From assembly GCA_903863905.1 (NCBI GenBank), contig CAIPDT010000090.1, positions 1-62,166 of the forward strand: 62,166 nucleotides of DNA. The letters are read 5' to 3'. The stretch is from an uncultured Methylococcaceae bacterium. GTDB lineage: Bacteria; Pseudomonadota; Gammaproteobacteria; Methylococcales; Methylomonadaceae. Below are positions 49,154 through 59,148 of this stretch, in pieces. Below the pieces are notes generated by a model, which ran no database searches, was not told where the DNA came from, and saw only the letters and a list, made by a program, of their open reading frames with translations. Every line of letters starts with the position of its first letter. The stretch's first letter is position 1. The position numbers were made by a program, and so were the translations under genes.

Positions 49154-50410
49154 GTGGATATTAAAGTTTATATGCAAGCGCTAGGTTTACAAGCCAGAGC
49201 CGCCAGCCGAGACATTAGCCGTGCCGAATCCGGCCAAAAAAACCAAGCCCTGTTAAACATTGCAGAGTCGCTTGCACAACACCAAGCCCATTTACTCTCA
49301 GAAAATCAAAAAGATTTAGCGGCCGGTAAACTTAAGGGTCTTGATGACGCGTCTTTAGATCGTTTAGCGATTACCCCTAAAGGGGTGTCAGCCATGATCG
49401 AAGGCTTAAAACAAGTCGCCGCCTTACCTGATCCGGTTGGAGAAATTACCGGTTTACATTACCGCCCCAGTGGTATTCAAGTCGGTCAAATGCGCGTGCC
49501 TTTAGGCGTGATTGGTATCATTTATGAATCTCGCCCTAATGTCACTGTTGACGCAGCGGCCCTCTGTCTTAAAGCCGGCAATGCTTGTATTTTAAGAGGC
49601 GGTTCAGAAGCCATTCATTCTAATCAGGCCCTTGCAGCGTGTATTACCGAAGGCTTAAAAGCCGCCGGTCTACCAGAAACAGCGGTACACATTGTAGCGA
49701 CCGCTGATCGTGCTGCCGTCGGTGAACTGATCACCTTAAAAGACTACGTGGATGTGATTGTACCTCGGGGTGGAAAAAGTTTAATTGCCCGCATTACCGC
49801 AGAAGCCACTATTCCGGTGCTTAAACATCTGGATGGCATTTGTCATGTTTATATTGATGACGAAGCGGATCTTGATAAAGCTATTCATATTGCCGTCAAT
49901 GCCAAAACCCACCGTTATGGGGTCTGCAATGCCATGGAAACGTTGTTAGTCGCTGAGGGCATTGCCGCTCAAGTCTTACCTGCCTTAGCTAAGATTTATT
50001 TAGAAAAAGGCGTTGAGCTTCGGGGTTGTCTTAAAACCGGTTCTTTAATACCACACTGTTCCAGAGCCACAGAAGAAGATTGGCACACTGAATATTTAGC
50101 GCCCATTTTATCGATCAAAATTGTGCATGATATCGATGAAGCGATGGCGCATATTCATCAATACAGTTCTAGCCATACGGAAACGATTGTCACTGAAAAT
50201 TACACCCGCGCGAGACGTTTCTTAAGAGAAGTCGATTCAAGTTCAGTAATGGTTAATGCGTCTACGCGTTTTGCGGATGGTTTTGAATATGGCTTAGGCG
50301 CAGAAATTGGTATCAGTACCGATAAATTACACGCGCGTGGCCCCGTCGGTTTACAAGGTCTCACCTCCTTAAAGTTTATCGTACTGGGTGACGGGCATAT
50401 CAGACAATAA
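49154..50410 (+). CDS. proA: Glutamate-5-semialdehyde dehydrogenase
   Basis: Reduces gamma-glutamyl phosphate to glutamate semialdehyde in proline synthesis. The 418-residue aldehyde-dehydrogenase-fold protein has [20 protein letters not shown] (about 136-155), the [15 protein letters not shown] segment and [12 protein letters not shown] with the catalytic cysteine. It starts at GTG (49154) with AAGAG upstream; an ATG six codons later is possible. proB is not adjacent. It stops immediately before nadD. Confidence 0.95.
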   Translation: MDIKVYMQALGLQARAASRDISRAESGQKNQALLNIAESLAQHQAHLLSENQKDLAAGKLKGLDDASLDRLAITPKGVSAMIEGLKQVAALPDPVGEITGLHYRPSGIQVGQMRVPLGVIGIIYESRPNVTVDAAALCLKAGNACILRGGSEAIHSNQALAACITEGLKAAGLPETAVHIVATADRAAVGELITLKDYVDVIVPRGGKSLIARITAEATIPVLKHLDGICHVYIDDEADLDKAIHIAVNAKTHRYGVCNAMETLLVAEGIAAQVLPALAKIYLEKGVELRGCLKTGSLIPHCSRATEEDWHTEYLAPILSIKIVHDIDEAMAHIHQYSSSHTETIVTENYTRARRFLREVDSSSVMVNASTRFADGFEYGLGAEIGISTDKLHARGPVGLQGLTSLKFIVLGDGHIRQ

Positions 50411-51037
50411 ATGATAGGGGTGTTAGGGGGCACGTTTGATCCGATTCATTACGGCCATTTACGTTCAGCGCTGGAAGTTAAAGAGCTCTTTAATCTTAAA
50501 GAAGTTCACTTAATTCCCAGTGCCATGCCCCCGCATCGAGAACAACCGAATACCCGCGCGACAGATCGTTTAGCGATGCTAAAACTAGCGATTGCCGAGC
50601 AATCTGGCTTAAGTGCCGACGATAGAGAGTTAAAGCGACCCGGCCCTTCTTACATGGTGGACACCTTACAATCCATCCGTTTAGAGGTGTCAACTGAGAC
50701 ACCTATATTACTATTTATTGGCACCGATGCGTTTTTACATTTACAATCATGGTATCAATGGCAACACCTCTTTAATCTTGGGCATATCGTAGTAATGACT
50801 CGACCCGGCTTTAAACAACCCGAAATCGATCCATGCTTTACCGATATGCACACCGATAACCCAACAGAATTGGCACTTAAACCTGCGGGTAAGTTATACT
50901 TTCAGGCAGTGACTCAATTAGATATTTCGGCAACCGATATCCGAAACAGGTTTGCCCAACACAAAAATCCGGGGTTTTTACTTCCCGACACGGTTATTGC
51001 TTATATTAAGCAACACCAGCTTTACCAGAGACACTAG
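50411..51037 (+). CDS. nadD: Nicotinate-nucleotide adenylyltransferase
   Basis: Adenylates nicotinate mononucleotide in NAD synthesis. The 208-residue protein has the nucleotidyltransferase motif GGTFDPIHYGHL (5-16) and the C-terminal ISATDIRNRF signature. The ATG follows the proA stop directly (TAAATG), so they are coupled. The order proA-nadD-rsfS is conserved in Pseudomonas-like relatives. Confidence 0.95.
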   Translation: MIGVLGGTFDPIHYGHLRSALEVKELFNLKEVHLIPSAMPPHREQPNTRATDRLAMLKLAIAEQSGLSADDRELKRPGPSYMVDTLQSIRLEVSTETPILLFIGTDAFLHLQSWYQWQHLFNLGHIVVMTRPGFKQPEIDPCFTDMHTDNPTELALKPAGKLYFQAVTQLDISATDIRNRFAQHKNPGFLLPDTVIAYIKQHQLYQRH

Positions 51038-51062
51038 TCTCATCATTACACTAGGAATTTTA

Positions 51063-51422
51063 ATGCAAGTAGAAGATTTATTAAAAACCGTTCAAGACGT
51101 TTTGGACGACCGCAAAGGACACAATATCACGACATTGGATGTCCGTGGCAGAACCAGCTTTACCGATTACATGGTTGTCGTAACAGGAACATCTGATAGA
51201 CATTTAAAATCTTTATGTGACTACGTGGCCGAGAAACTAAAAGAATCTGGCATCAGACCTTTAGGTATCGAAGGTGACTTAGGCTCTGACTGGGTCTTAT
51301 TAGATTTGGGTGATGTGATTGTTCATGCCATGACTGCTCAAGCACGTGGCTTCTATCAACTTGAAAAATTATGGTCAGTTGACGGCGGCCCTTTAGACGA
51401 TGACATCGAACCCGTTAATTAA
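51063..51422 (+). CDS. rsfS: Ribosomal silencing factor RsfS
   Basis: Binds ribosomal protein L14 and blocks subunit joining when nutrients run low. From the ATG at 51063 (AGGA 6 bases upstream) the protein is 119 residues, with DVRGRTSFTDYMVVVTGTSDRH (about 23-44) and GDVIVHAMTAQARGFYQLEKLW near the end. A longer frame to 50952 overlaps nadD and is rejected. The usual next gene, rlmH, is replaced by a P-type ATPase. Confidence 0.94.
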   Translation: MQVEDLLKTVQDVLDDRKGHNITTLDVRGRTSFTDYMVVVTGTSDRHLKSLCDYVAEKLKESGIRPLGIEGDLGSDWVLLDLGDVIVHAMTAQARGFYQLEKLWSVDGGPLDDDIEPVN

Positions 51423-51434
51423 CACGATAATTCT

Positions 51435-53366
51435 ATGACTTCAACAACAGCATTCTATGAAAATTGTATTGCTGTTGTCAGCATCCTCGGGATTGGTTGC
51501 TATCTTATTTTAAGATACGCCTTGGCAATTAATCCCGAACTCTATAGCCTTACATTTAATACCGAACTCTCTTCGACGCTGACCCCCCTTTATCAAGGGC
51601 AACTGCAGTTATCAACGTCACTCACGCAACTGCCTTTGTTAATCATATTAACGCTAGGCGGCCTTCCTTTAGTCTTTAAAATCTTACTTAAACTCAGTCG
51701 GGGTGATTTAGGTGCTGATTTATTAGCGGGCTTGTCCATTATCACGTCCATTGGATTGCATGAATATTTAGCCGGAAGCTTAGTGGTATTAATGCTTGCT
51801 GGCGGTACCGCGCTAGAACACTATGCGGTGCGTAGAGCGTCTTCTGTCCTTGAAGCGCTGTCTAAACGAATGCCGTCTATCGCGCATAGACAAACCCAAT
51901 CCGGTATTGAAGACATTGGTACCGAGCACGTTTTAATTGGCGATACCTTAATTATCCTACCCCATGAAATTTGTCCCGTCGATGGTACGGTCTTAGAAGG
52001 ACACGGTAGCATGGACGAGTCTTACTTAACCGGTGAACCTTACAACATGTCTAAAACGAGTGGTTCGTTAGTCATGTCAGGGGCCATTAATGGCGATGCC
52101 GCGTTAACTATCCGTGCCGACAAGCTCGCCAGTGATTCTCGCTATGCCAAAATCATGGAAGTGATGCGTTCTTCCGAAAATTATCGCCCCACTATTAGAC
52201 GCCTGGGTGATCAATTAGGGGCGCTCTATACCCCCGTCGCCATACTCATCGCGGTGACTGCTTGGTGGTTGAGTGATGATATTATCCGATTTTTAGGCGT
52301 GTTAGTCATTGCCACCCCGTGTCCGTTACTGATTGGTATTCCGGTCACCATTATTAGCTCTATCTCTTTAGCGGCTAAACGCGAGATTATTATCAAAAAT
52401 CCCGCCATCCTTGAAACAATAGGCACCTGTAGAACCGCTATCTTTGATAAAACCGGCACCTTAACTTATGGTCGGCCTTGGTTAACAACGATCTTGCCAC
52501 ACCGATCTTACGATGAAAATACCCTGTTAAGCTTAACCGCCAGTGTAGAACGCTATTCAAAACACCCCTTATCCAATGCCATTAGTCAGGCAGCAGAAAA
52601 AGCCGGTTTACGTTTACAAGTGGTTAAAGACATTCAGGAACTCCCCGGACAAGGCTTAACAGGCACGGTGGCAGGCCACGTTTTACAAGTCACGAGTCGT
52701 AAACAATTTTTACTGAGTCACTCGGATCAAGCACAGCAATTACCACCGATCACGGGCGGCTTAGAATGTATTGTGCTCATTGATCAACACTATGCGGGAA
52801 CCTTTCAATTTAGAGACGAAGTACGTCCAGACAGCTCTTCCTTTATTAGCCACTTGCAACCTAAACACTTATTTGATCGCATCCTGTTAGTCTCGGGTGA
52901 TAAAGAATCAGAAGTACGCTTTTTAGCAGAACAAGTCGGCATTGAAGAAGTTTATTTTAATCAAAGTCCTGAACAGAAATTAGACTTAGTTCGACAAGAA
53001 ACGCAAAGAACTAAAACCATTTACCTCGGTGACGGCATTAACGATGCCCCGTCTTTAACCGCCGCAACGATCGGCATCGCTTTTGGCCAAAATAGTGACA
53101 TTACCGGTGAATCAGCCGATGCGGTGATTATGGATAGCTCTCTACTTAAGGTCGATGAACTCTTTCATATTGGCACCCGCATGAGACAGATTGCCTTGCA
53201 AAGTGCAGTGGGTGGAATGGTGTTAAGTTTAATCGGTATGATTGCAGCAGGCTTTGGTTATCTGAGCCCTGTGATGGGCGCGATCACTCAAGAGTTGATT
53301 GATGTGCTTGCCGTTTTAAATGCCTTAAGAGCCGCGTTACCGCCTAAAAACCTATCTGATTATTAA
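51435..53366 (+). CDS. Heavy-metal P-type ATPase (P1B, TPCPL type)
   Basis: A 643-residue ion pump. No N-terminal heavy-metal-binding domain: membrane helices begin at once. The A domain has TGEP (about 200), the membrane metal site is [10 protein letters not shown] at 294-303, and the phosphorylated Asp338 lies in DKTGTLT. The HP motif (KHPLSNAI) and GDGINDAP confirm a P1B pump. TPCP instead of CPC or SPC sets it apart from typical copper, zinc and cobalt pumps; it may fall in the P1B-5-like group. Substrate unknown. It is 12 bases after rsfS and overlaps the convergent bioD end by 4 bases. Confidence 0.85.
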   Translation: MTSTTAFYENCIAVVSILGIGCYLILRYALAINPELYSLTFNTELSSTLTPLYQGQLQLSTSLTQLPLLIILTLGGLPLVFKILLKLSRGDLGADLLAGLSIITSIGLHEYLAGSLVVLMLAGGTALEHYAVRRASSVLEALSKRMPSIAHRQTQSGIEDIGTEHVLIGDTLIILPHEICPVDGTVLEGHGSMDESYLTGEPYNMSKTSGSLVMSGAINGDAALTIRADKLASDSRYAKIMEVMRSSENYRPTIRRLGDQLGALYTPVAILIAVTAWWLSDDIIRFLGVLVIATPCPLLIGIPVTIISSISLAAKREIIIKNPAILETIGTCRTAIFDKTGTLTYGRPWLTTILPHRSYDENTLLSLTASVERYSKHPLSNAISQAAEKAGLRLQVVKDIQELPGQGLTGTVAGHVLQVTSRKQFLLSHSDQAQQLPPITGGLECIVLIDQHYAGTFQFRDEVRPDSSSFISHLQPKHLFDRILLVSGDKESEVRFLAEQVGIEEVYFNQSPEQKLDLVRQETQRTKTIYLGDGINDAPSLTAATIGIAFGQNSDITGESADAVIMDSSLLKVDELFHIGTRMRQIALQSAVGGMVLSLIGMIAAGFGYLSPVMGAITQELIDVLAVLNALRAALPPKNLSDY

Positions 53367-54052
53367 AATAGTGGCCCAGTAATGTACGTCGCCAGCCCAG
53401 CATAATCGACTGGTTCACTATACGGTAAAATCCCTAACAACGGTGCTGTTAACGCCTGTTTCAGCGTTTGAATATTTTCAGTTTGTTTTAACATGTCCTT
53501 ATCTAAACAAACGGCAAGCCAACCGGCACAGGGTAAACCGGATTGCAACAGCGCTTGATAGGTTAATTTTGCATGATTAATACAACCTAATTTAATCCCC
53601 ACCACTAAGATCACCGGCAAGCTCAAGGCTTTAGCCAAATCACTGATATCTTGTTGAGCATTTAAAGGCGCATACCACCCGCCTGCCCCTTCCACTAACA
53701 CAATGTCAGCCCGCTCTTTAAGTTGTTCAAAACGGGCTTTAAGCACCGAACAATCAACGGGATTATCCACACCTGCCAAATGCGGTGACACCGGCTCTTC
53801 GTAGGCATACGGATTAATTAAGGCATACGGCAAAGCTACTGTCGCATGGCTTTGCATTAACAAGGCATCTTCATTTTGCCATTGCCCTTTTGACCCACCT
53901 TCAAGCGAATTAGCCCACACACAACCAGCTGCAACCGGCTTCATCCCCACCACCGAATAACCTTGCTGTTGAAAATAGTGCATTAAGGCAAGCGTGGCCA
54001 CCGTTTTACCCGCGTTAGTATCGGTGCCGGTGATAAAGTAAGCTTGCCTCAT
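53363..54052 (-). CDS. bioD: Dethiobiotin synthetase
   Basis: Forms the ureido ring of dethiobiotin from diaminopelargonate, CO2 and ATP. From the ATG at 54052 (GGGAGT upstream) it is 229 residues, with the P-loop GTDTNAGKT at 9-17, KPVAAGC and [12 protein letters not shown] longer frame into bioC is rejected. It is last in bioB-F-H-C-D. Confidence 0.95.
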   Translation of the reverse strand: MRQAYFITGTDTNAGKTVATLALMHYFQQQGYSVVGMKPVAAGCVWANSLEGGSKGQWQNEDALLMQSHATVALPYALINPYAYEEPVSPHLAGVDNPVDCSVLKARFEQLKERADIVLVEGAGGWYAPLNAQQDISDLAKALSLPVILVVGIKLGCINHAKLTYQALLQSGLPCAGWLAVCLDKDMLKQTENIQTLKQALTAPLLGILPYSEPVDYAGLATYITGPLF

Positions 54053-54068
54053 AAACCCGTTACTCCCT

Positions 54069-54854
54069 TTAAGCCTGTGCACTGACACTGAGCACTTCAA
54101 ATGTCGCCAGAATTTGACCATTAACCCGATAATGCTCATACGCTGCAAACATTTTATGCAAGGCTGTTTTTGTGGTGATGGTTTTATTGCGTCCGGTCAA
54201 TACTTGTTGAGCGCCTAGGTGTTTTAGTTCCTGCATTAAGGATTTCACCGTGGGATAATACGAGGTATACAGCGTCCGCGTTAATTGAATATCAGTAAAA
54301 CCGGCGTTGCGTAAGAACTGTTGAAGCTGAGTATGATCATAAAAGCTATTCACGTGGGAATAATTATCTACACACGCCCATGCACTTTTTAATTCTTGTA
54401 AGGTCTGTGGGCCAAAGGTTGAAAAAACTAACCTTCCCTCAGGTTTTAACACCCGCCTAAGATCTAAGAAAACCACCTCAAGATTGCGACACCATTGCAA
54501 GGCTAAATTAGAAAACACCTGATCTATCGAATGAGCTATAAACGGTAAATGCTCTGCATCGGCACACACCGGGTGCAGTGACGTTTCTGAAGACACTTTT
54601 GCACGCGTGGTTTGCAACATTGAAAAAGCAATATCCAGCGCTATCAAAGCCTCAGGCTTAAGCTCACGAGATAAGGCGCCGGTTAAAAAGCCGGTACCAC
54701 AGCCTAAATCTAATACCGTATTAACGGGGTTCGCATTAAGAGCACATGCGCTTAATAAAGCATTGCCCACCGTGCGCTGTAATTGAGCCACACTATCATA
54801 GGTGCTGGAGGCTTTTGCAAAGGATGACCGAATCCGTGTTTTGTCTATACGCAT
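54069..54854 (-). CDS. bioC: Malonyl-ACP O-methyltransferase
   Basis: Methylates malonyl-ACP to start pimelate synthesis. The 261-residue SAM-dependent methyltransferase shows motif I VLDLGCGTGFLTGAL (about 47-61) and the following ALDIAFSML and FSNLALQWC segments typical of BioC. It overlaps the bioH end by 10 bases and has a GGAGCAGC ribosome site. Confidence 0.93.
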   Translation of the reverse strand: MRIDKTRIRSSFAKASSTYDSVAQLQRTVGNALLSACALNANPVNTVLDLGCGTGFLTGALSRELKPEALIALDIAFSMLQTTRAKVSSETSLHPVCADAEHLPFIAHSIDQVFSNLALQWCRNLEVVFLDLRRVLKPEGRLVFSTFGPQTLQELKSAWACVDNYSHVNSFYDHTQLQQFLRNAGFTDIQLTRTLYTSYYPTVKSLMQELKHLGAQQVLTGRNKTITTKTALHKMFAAYEHYRVNGQILATFEVLSVSAQA

Positions 54855-55621
54855 TGCTGCTCCATAAACGGCCTCATCCGTTCTAATACACTGTCTGGAT
54901 GAGATAAAAACGGCACATGCCCGGCTTCTTCAATAATTTCAACATTAACATCAGGTGCTAACCAGATAATGGCCTCAGCCATTTCCACAGGGACCAACGT
55001 ATCTCGGGTGCCTAAAATCATTAATACCGGTAACTGAGTATCGACTAACACCGTTCTTAAATCAGCCGTTTTTAGGATCTCTAAACCCCCTTGCAAGGTG
55101 ACTTTATCGGGTGATACCGTGTCTAACACCGCCGCTTTAAGTTGTTTTAATACGGCTTTATAATCATCCAACATGCTCACTTGCAAGGATAAAAACCGCA
55201 CTAAGGTACCCCGACAATCCGCTCTTAATTGCGCTGCAAACGCCTCTAAGACATTATCTTTCATACCTGGCCAGCCGTTGGTTTGCATAAATAACGGATT
55301 ACCCGCTAATATGACTAAACCACTGACTCGCTCTGGATAAGCTTGAGCAATATTCAACACCACCGAGGCACCTAAAGACCAGCCTAACCACACACTTTTA
55401 GGCTCAGTGACTGCATTAACTAAAGCGTCACTCACTTCTTCTATGGTAAACGAATCCAGGGCTTCACTCTGACCATGCCCCGGCAAATCAATACAAGTGA
55501 CCTGATAATATTGGGCCAATTGTTCAGCAAAGACGCGCCAAATGCCACTGTGCATGGCCCAACCATGTACCAAGACCAACGGTTGACCTTGACCTATTGT
55601 GTATTGATGTATTTTTTTCAT
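54845..55621 (-). CDS. bioH: Pimeloyl-ACP methyl ester esterase
   Basis: Removes the methyl group from pimeloyl-ACP methyl ester, ending the BioC/BioH fatty-acid detour. The alpha/beta hydrolase fold has the triad Ser82 (GWSLG), Asp207 (GTRDTLVP) and His235 (AGHVPFLSHP), the same numbers as in E. coli BioH. Length 258. It is 3 bases after bioF. Confidence 0.95.
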   Translation of the reverse strand: MKKIHQYTIGQGQPLVLVHGWAMHSGIWRVFAEQLAQYYQVTCIDLPGHGQSEALDSFTIEEVSDALVNAVTEPKSVWLGWSLGASVVLNIAQAYPERVSGLVILAGNPLFMQTNGWPGMKDNVLEAFAAQLRADCRGTLVRFLSLQVSMLDDYKAVLKQLKAAVLDTVSPDKVTLQGGLEILKTADLRTVLVDTQLPVLMILGTRDTLVPVEMAEAIIWLAPDVNVEIIEEAGHVPFLSHPDSVLERMRPFMEQQCV

Positions 55622-55624
55622 AAT

Positions 55625-56833
55625 TTAATCAGACGCTGAGGTTAAACTTAACATCGCCTTTTCAAGGGCGGTTAATAACTGATCCACTTGCTGTTCTTCG
55701 TGTAACGCCGACAAAGTAACCCTTAAGCGGGCACTGCCTTTTGGAACCGTAGGGGGGCGAATGGCACTCACTAAAAAACCGGCGGCTAATAAACGTTCAC
55801 TAATCGTGACGGTCTGTTGACTGTCTCCGATAATAATCGGTTGAATGGCTGACCACAGCGGTTCAGACGCTTCAGTAGCGACTGTAGTTTGAACACATTC
55901 CAAACCTAATTGCTCTGCTCCGGTTCTAAAACGACTGGCTAAACTTTTTAAGCGTTCTCTGCGCCAATCATCCGCGATCACTCTTTTTAAACTGGCACGC
56001 GTCGCTTCAGCAAACGCAGGCGGTAAAGCAGTCGTAAAAATATAAGACCGAGCTTTTTGGATTAAGGTTTCTATTAAGGTCTCAGAGCCGGCGATAAAAG
56101 CCCCAAAAGTGCCGAAACCTTTCCCTAAGGTACCCATTAACACCGGCACGTGTTGTTGGGTTAACCCATAATGCGCTACCAAGCCACCGCCCTTATGTCC
56201 CAATACACCCAAGCCATGCGCATCATCAACCATTAACCAGGCCTTCTTTGCTTTCGCTAAAGCCGCCAACTCAGGTAACGGAGCAAAATCGCCATCCATA
56301 CTAAACACGCCATCAGTCACTATCAATGAGCGCCCCCAAGGGCCGTGTAATTGACTGTCTAAATGCGCCACGTCCGCATGTCGATAACGTTTAAAACGCG
56401 CACCCGAGCTTAAGCCCCCATCTAATAAAGACGCATGATTTAAACGATCTTCATAAACCGCATCGCCACGCCCAACCAACGCAGAGATCACGCCTAAATT
56501 AGCCATATAACCGGTCGAAAATAACAACACTTTATCTCGACCGGTAAAATCAGCCAACTCTTCTTCTAAGGCATGATGCGCACGACTATGCCCACAGATT
56601 AAATGGGCCGAACCACTGCCCACCCCGTAATCATCCACTGCCTTTTTAAAAGCAGCCACCACTTCTGGATGATTCGCTAAGCCTAAATAATCATTACTGC
56701 AAAAATTAAGCAAAGACCGTCCATTAACCTGCAAATGTATGCCTTGAGGCGACTCAATCACCCGTCTGGATCGGTATAATCCAGCCGCTTTATGGGCTTG
56801 TAACTCTGCGGGTAGTTGCGAAAAGTCGGACAT
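55625..56833 (-). CDS. bioF: 8-amino-7-oxononanoate synthase
   Basis: PLP enzyme joining pimeloyl-ACP with alanine. The 402 residues include CSNDYLGLANHP (45-56), VGSGSAHLICGHS (71-83), DDAHGLGVLG (203-212) and the PLP lysine Lys238 in TLGKGFGTFGA. Its start overlaps the bioB stop by one base. Confidence 0.96.
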   Translation of the reverse strand: MSDFSQLPAELQAHKAAGLYRSRRVIESPQGIHLQVNGRSLLNFCSNDYLGLANHPEVVAAFKKAVDDYGVGSGSAHLICGHSRAHHALEEELADFTGRDKVLLFSTGYMANLGVISALVGRGDAVYEDRLNHASLLDGGLSSGARFKRYRHADVAHLDSQLHGPWGRSLIVTDGVFSMDGDFAPLPELAALAKAKKAWLMVDDAHGLGVLGHKGGGLVAHYGLTQQHVPVLMGTLGKGFGTFGAFIAGSETLIETLIQKARSYIFTTALPPAFAEATRASLKRVIADDWRRERLKSLASRFRTGAEQLGLECVQTTVATEASEPLWSAIQPIIIGDSQQTVTISERLLAAGFLVSAIRPPTVPKGSARLRVTLSALHEEQQVDQLLTALEKAMLSLTSASD

Positions 56834-57828
56834 TAAGCGTAACTAGAGCCACCCGAATGAATACCTAAGCGCTCAAACAACGCCAAATCGTGATTCGTCA
56901 TGGGATTATCGGTGGTTAATAATTTATCACCGTAAAAGATTGAATTAGCACCCGCTAAGAAACACAAGGCTTGCATTTCATCACTCATGTTATTACGACC
57001 GGCTGACAAACGCACCCGTGAGGTGGGCATCATAATTCTTGCCACTGCCAAGGTTCTAACAAACACTAAAGGATCAAGCTGTTCAGTGCCCATTAAAGGC
57101 GTACCTTCCACCTGAACCAGCATATTAACAGGCACACTCTCAGGATGTTTAGGCATATTAGCCAATTGAATTAAAAGCTGAGCCCGATCAACATCATTCT
57201 CACCCATGCCGACAATACCGCCACAACAGACATTAATACCGGCGTCTCTGACGCGTTCTAAAGTATCTAAACGGTCTTGATAGGTGCGGGTGGTAATCAC
57301 TTCTGAATAATAATCTTCTGAGGTATCCAGATTGTGATTATAATAATCTAAGCCACCCTCTTTAAGACGTTGGGTTTGGGCATCCGTTAACATTCCTAAG
57401 GTAACACAGGTTTCCATACCTAAGGCTTTAACTCCTTGAACCATTTCAATGACACGCTCTACATCTTTATCTTTAGGTTGACGCCAAGCCGCACCCATAC
57501 AAAAACGCGAGGCGCCTTGATCTTTAGCTTGCTGCGCGGCTTTTAATACCGATTCAACCGGCATTAACGCTTCTGGCGTTAAGCCAGAATCATAACGCGC
57601 ACTTTGTGGACAGTAACCACAATCTTCCGAACAAGAACCCGTTTTGATGCTTAATAAACTACTGATTTGCACTTCATTAGGATCAAAATTGGCTCTATGG
57701 ATTGATTGAGCTTTAAAGATTAAATCATTAAACGGCAAGGCATAAAGTGCTTGTACTTCATCCAGTTGCCAATCATGGCGAATAAGGGGTGTTGAATCGT
57801 GGCCATTAAGCACAGGGGTGACAGACAT
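56833..57828 (-). CDS. bioB: Biotin synthase
   Basis: Radical-SAM enzyme that inserts sulfur into dethiobiotin. From the ATG at 57828 it has 331 residues, with the cluster cysteines Cys66, Cys70 and Cys73 ([13 protein letters not shown]) and the [2Fe-2S] ligand regions CMGAAWR and VRLSAGR. The start has GGAG 9 bases upstream; a TTG six codons earlier sits on that site and is rejected. First gene of the biotin operon, divergent from comF; no bioA is present. Confidence 0.96.
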   Translation of the reverse strand: MSVTPVLNGHDSTPLIRHDWQLDEVQALYALPFNDLIFKAQSIHRANFDPNEVQISSLLSIKTGSCSEDCGYCPQSARYDSGLTPEALMPVESVLKAAQQAKDQGASRFCMGAAWRQPKDKDVERVIEMVQGVKALGMETCVTLGMLTDAQTQRLKEGGLDYYNHNLDTSEDYYSEVITTRTYQDRLDTLERVRDAGINVCCGGIVGMGENDVDRAQLLIQLANMPKHPESVPVNMLVQVEGTPLMGTEQLDPLVFVRTLAVARIMMPTSRVRLSAGRNNMSDEMQALCFLAGANSIFYGDKLLTTDNPMTNHDLALFERLGIHSGGSSYA

Positions 57829-57903
57829 TCTAAAATTCTCCAGCAACAGTAAGCATTATAAATAACTCGTAACCACCTTATTCGTCAACCTAAGTAAATA
57901 AAA

Positions 57904-58605
57904 ATGGTACACAACTGGATTAATATTATACAGGATTACTTGCTACCGCCTACCTGCATCTTATGTGGTAACACCGGTTTTAAGTCACGCGACCTGTGTG
58001 AACCGTGCTATCAACGTTTAGTGAGGAACACGCGTTGCTGTTATCGCTGTGCAGAAATATTTGATACCGAGGCTAATAGTCCACGCTTATGCGCCACTTG
58101 TTTAAGCACACATCCGGCTTTTGACGAAACCTTTGCTCCCTTTGTGTATCAGGGTGAAATACGGCACTTGATTACTAAACTAAAGTTTGGCGGGCATACT
58201 AAAAATGCGCGTTTACTGGGCTTGCTGTTGGCAGAACATATTAAATTAACCGCACAACTGCCTGATTTAATCTTACCGATTCCTTTGCATAAAAATCGCT
58301 ATCGGGAACGGGGCTTTAATCAAACCATTGAAATTGGTAAGACGCTTGCTAAAGAACTGCACATTCCATTAGATCTTAAAAGCTGTCATAGAATCCATGA
58401 CACGCCCCATCAAATTAGCCTATCCGGCAAGCAACGTCGTAAAAATATTGAACACGCCTTTATGTTGATTAAACCAATCAAAGCGCATCATGTGGCAATA
58501 TTAGATGATGTCATGACCACGGGTTCAACGGTGCATGAATTAGCGCGATTGTTAAAAAAGTCAGGGGTGAGTCGAGTAGATGTGTGGGTGTGTGCTAGGG
58601 CTTAA
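57904..58605 (+). CDS. comF: ComF family phosphoribosyltransferase-like protein
   Basis: A 233-residue protein with an N-terminal zinc ribbon of CxxC pairs (CILCG, CEPCYQR, CCYRC, CATC) and a phosphoribosyltransferase domain ending with the PRPP-binding motif VAILDDVMTTGSTVHE. ComF/GntX proteins are needed for DNA uptake in competent bacteria. It is divergent from bioB, as in many gammaproteobacteria. Confidence 0.92.
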   Translation: MVHNWINIIQDYLLPPTCILCGNTGFKSRDLCEPCYQRLVRNTRCCYRCAEIFDTEANSPRLCATCLSTHPAFDETFAPFVYQGEIRHLITKLKFGGHTKNARLLGLLLAEHIKLTAQLPDLILPIPLHKNRYRERGFNQTIEIGKTLAKELHIPLDLKSCHRIHDTPHQISLSGKQRRKNIEHAFMLIKPIKAHHVAILDDVMTTGSTVHELARLLKKSGVSRVDVWVCARA

Positions 58606-58688
58606 CAACAATAGATATCACTGCAATACGTTCTGAAATACGCGAAATGCGTACAGAAATGAATGGCGAGTTGATGAGGTCAGAATGA
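58599..58688 (+). pseudogene. Possible gene remnant after comF
   Basis: A 29-codon frame ends at TGA (58686-58688) and translates to ITAIRSEIREMRTEMNGEL and flanking residues, which looks like a coiled-coil protein tail. It has a stop just upstream (TAG) and no proper start. It lies beside a tRNA cluster. It may be the remnant of a lost gene; this is weakly supported. Confidence 0.25.
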
Positions 58689-58774
58689 AAACGGTAGAAC
58701 CATTAAATGATTAGCTGTTTGTCACCAGCTATTAAAATAGTGACTAATGAATTAACGCGAAGATTTGAATAAAC

Positions 58775-58851
58775 TGGGGTGAACGACGGGGCTCGAACCC
58801 GCGACAACCGGAATCACAATCCGGGACTCTACCAACTGAGCTACGCTCACC
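58775..58851 (-). tRNA. tRNA-His (anticodon GTG)
   Basis: Reads GGTGAGCGTAGCTCAG at the 5' end, including the extra G-1 opposite C73 that identifies tRNA-His. Anticodon GTG in the loop TTGTGAT. The T-loop is GGTTCGAGCCC, and CCA is encoded. Last of a three-tRNA cluster. Confidence 0.96.
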
Positions 58852-58878
58852 ATAATATGGAGATTTTTAAACTTGAAG

Positions 58879-58955
58879 TGGTGCGCTTGGCAGGACTCGA
58901 ACCTGCGACCCCCGGCTTAGAAGGCCGGTGCTCTATCCGGTTGAGCTACAAGCGC
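58879..58955 (-). tRNA. tRNA-Arg (anticodon TCT)
   Basis: A 77-base tRNA: acceptor GCGCTTG pairs with CAAGCGC, then ACCA. The anticodon loop CTTCTAA gives TCT. D and T arms are complete. It lies 27 bases from tRNA-His and 5 from tRNA-Pro. Confidence 0.97.
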
Positions 58956-58960
58956 TAAAC

Positions 58961-59037
58961 TGGTCGGGATGGAGGGATTCGAACCCCCGACATCCTGCTC
59001 CCAAAGCAGGCGCGCTACCAAACTGCGCTACATCCCG
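58961..59037 (-). tRNA. tRNA-Pro (anticodon TGG)
   Basis: A 77-base tRNA: acceptor CGGGATG pairs with CATCCCG, then ACCA. Anticodon loop TTTGGGA gives TGG. First in the Pro-Arg-His cluster. Confidence 0.97.
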
Positions 59038-59091
59038 AAACTCTTTTTAGCGTGGTTGGTTAAATTTAAAACCACCCTTGAAGAGCTGACT

Positions 59092-59120
59092 ATTTTATTG
59101 GTTTAACTTGCTTTCGTCAA
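59092..59120 (-). promoter_or_regulatory. Promoter of the Pro-Arg-His tRNA cluster
   Basis: On the minus strand TTGACG (59120-59115) and TAAAAT (59097-59092) are 17 bases apart. The start would be near 59085, about 48 bases before tRNA-Pro. It lies in the gap after fchA. Confidence 0.65.
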
Positions 59121-59148
59121 CTCTTTTTTTAAAAAATGTTATTTTTTA

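Noticed and set aside
50952-51062. N-terminal extension of rsfS
   Set aside because: It overlaps nadD; the ATG at 51063 has AGGA upstream and matches the family start.
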